23,278 nt of DNA from DASWNP01 sp036399175 (GTDB lineage Bacteria; Acidobacteriota; Blastocatellia; Pyrinomonadales; Pyrinomonadaceae). The stretch covers positions 1-23,278 of the forward strand of contig DASWNP010000033.1 of NCBI GenBank assembly GCA_036399175.1. The letters run 5' to 3'. Below the pieces are notes generated by a model, which ran no database searches, was not told where the DNA came from, and saw only the letters and a list, made by a program, of their open reading frames with translations. The position numbers and the translations under genes were made by a program. Below are positions 22,329 through 23,278 of this stretch, one piece after another (the first letter of the stretch is position 1; every line of letters begins with the position of its first letter).

Positions 22329-22526
22329 ATGTCAGTCATCGGCAGGCTCGACAAACAGGTTGAAGACGTGCTCATCTCGCCCGTCTCGAAAACACGCGAG
22401 AAGCCGGAGAAAGTTCCTTCGGCTGACGACCGGGAGAGCGAGCCAATCGAAGAGGAGCGCCAAACCGAGACGACGCAAAATCAGAAGAGGCGCGAGAAAG
22501 AGACGTTGCCCGTCTGGATTCTATAA
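22329..22526 (+). CDS. Small highly charged hypothetical protein
   Basis: 65 aa: a short hydrophobic/neutral start (MSVIGRLDKQVEDVLISPVSK), then a Glu/Lys/Arg/Gln-rich, probably disordered stretch, and a hydrophobic end LPVWIL. No signal peptide or known motif. Support for a real gene is the AAAAGGAG ribosome binding site 10 nt before the ATG and its position divergent from the VWA gene. Not recognised. Confidence 0.55.
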   Translation: MSVIGRLDKQVEDVLISPVSKTREKPEKVPSADDRESEPIEEERQTETTQNQKRREKETLPVWIL

Positions 22527-22540
22527 GGCGCGTCCTCTGC

Positions 22541-22570
22541 TTGACACCGCGCGCACGCATCTCTTAGGAT
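22541..22570 (+). promoter_or_regulatory. tRNA promoter TTGACA-N18-TAGGAT
   Basis: Perfect -35 (22541-22546) and -10 TAGGAT (22565-22570), 18 bp apart and 84 bp before the tRNA-Val gene. Probably drives both tRNAs up to the terminator at 22896. Confidence 0.7.
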
Positions 22571-22653
22571 ACGGTCTCGCTCACGAATCGAATGCTGGTT
22601 TAAATCGAGCGAGCGAAGTTCTTTGCTTCAGGCATCGAAGCCGACCGATGCGC

Positions 22654-22728
<75 letters not shown>

Positions 22729-22791
22729 GAGATAAAGCGCGTCGGCGAACCAGAAGGGCTTCGGCGGCCTCTTTGAGAATCAGAAGTTCAC

Positions 22792-22867
<76 letters not shown>

Positions 22868-22895
22868 TTTTTATCTCCTGAGAATCAGGCACATG

Positions 22896-22926
22896 AGGCT
22901 GCTCTTTTGAGCAGCCTTTTGTATTT
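22896..22926 (+). terminator. Rho-independent terminator after the tRNAs
   Basis: Perfect 9-bp stem AGGCTGCTC/GAGCAGCCT (22896-22904, 22909-22917), TTTT loop, followed by a T-rich tail. Confidence 0.93.
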
Positions 22927-22965
22927 TCGGCGGATGTGTTTAATTACAGTAGCGGGTGAGAAGCT

Positions 22966-23247
22966 ATGTTTGAACTGGAAAGTTTTTGTCATAGTTTGCA
23001 CGGTCTGACGAGGAGCGAAGTGCGGGCGAGGTGTGAGGAACGGGCCAGTTATTTTGAGAGCCTTGAGCGCTCTTCAAGGCATGGGATGCGAGGTCAGGAC
23101 CCGGCCAACGTGGAGTATGACTATCGCGGCTATGTCGAAGATATTCGCAAGCTGGAGCATTACATTTTTGGAGGCGAAAGCCGGGCCGGATTGAGCGTTT
23201 ACGAGGCGGGGTTGTTTGAGGAGGTCGAAGGGCATATCAGGGATTGA
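22966..23247 (+). CDS. Hypothetical protein, 93 aa
   Basis: Not recognised. Mostly helical and acidic, with paired Tyr/aromatic positions (VEYDYRGYVEDIRKLEHYIFGG). No signal peptide or membrane segment. A GGGTGAGAAG purine stretch before the ATG can serve as a ribosome binding site. It begins 39 bp after the tRNA terminator, so it needs its own promoter; AT-rich sequence at about 22936-22950 could hold one. The stop is directly followed by an ATG, hinting at a second gene running off the window. Confidence 0.6.
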   Translation: MFELESFCHSLHGLTRSEVRARCEERASYFESLERSSRHGMRGQDPANVEYDYRGYVEDIRKLEHYIFGGESRAGLSVYEAGLFEEVEGHIRD

Positions 23248-23278
23248 ATGTCGGGTTTGATGAACACGGCGAATATGT
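23248..23278 (+). CDS. Possible start of a further gene, cut by the window edge
   Basis: An ATG immediately after the previous stop opens a frame MSGLMNTANM that runs to the window end. Too short to judge. Confidence 0.2.
   Translation, partial: MSGLMNTANM

Overview
The window looks like chromosomal DNA from a GC-rich Acidobacteriota, most likely the Blastocatellia/Pyrinomonadales side. This is an inference from gene content: three paralogous 'VWFA-related Acidobacterial' secreted proteins, a futalosine-pathway menaquinone gene (mqnD), an M14 peptidase with a GATase-like tail, and a LolA-like protein. No rRNA gene is present to confirm it.

Layout. Left part (1-7700): the 3' end of mqnD; a 600-bp gene-poor stretch with a good sigma70-type promoter; a 1088-aa secreted zinc metallopeptidase with two CARDB modules and three near-identical C-terminal LLDTR modules; a TylF-type O-methyltransferase; a LolA-like periplasmic protein; and a convergent PlsC-type acyltransferase. 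Middle (7705-13233): a large secreted M14 carboxypeptidase, whose start codon sits in an ATGCAT shared with a possible PlsC start on the other strand; a secreted VWA protein; and convergent glgC. Centre (13357-17746, minus strand): one tight gene string read rpiB-like, zeta-toxin ATPase, small partner, Phd-type antitoxin, PIN toxin, deoC, VWA protein. Right part (17958-23278): hpt and a secreted metallo-beta-lactamase-fold hydrolase on the plus strand, a 17-bp bidirectional terminator, deoB and a third VWA gene on the minus strand, a small basic/acidic ORF, tRNA-Val(UAC) and tRNA-Asp(GUC) with a promoter and terminator, and an unrecognised 93-aa protein.

How genes work together. DeoB, DeoC and the RpiB-like protein all handle pentose or deoxypentose phosphates from nucleosides, and Hpt salvages purine bases. 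DeoC and RpiB both carry an N-terminal amphipathic helix plus linker of the kind that targets cargo to bacterial microcompartments. This DeoC + RpiB pair is the enzyme signature of the 'sugar phosphate utilising' (SPU) microcompartments, although no shell gene lies in the window. Two toxin-antitoxin-like modules sit between rpiB and deoC. The inner one is bracketed by a duplication of the deoC start region, which records its insertion.

The second notable theme is at DNA level. Four intergenic junctions carry arrays of 7-bp repeats, mostly of the form GAANNNN, arranged as inverted repeats. Different junctions use different heptamers. In three of them the stop codons of the flanking genes lie inside the array. 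A further heptamer run (CCCCTAA-like) forms a four-tract G-quadruplex motif just upstream of deoB.
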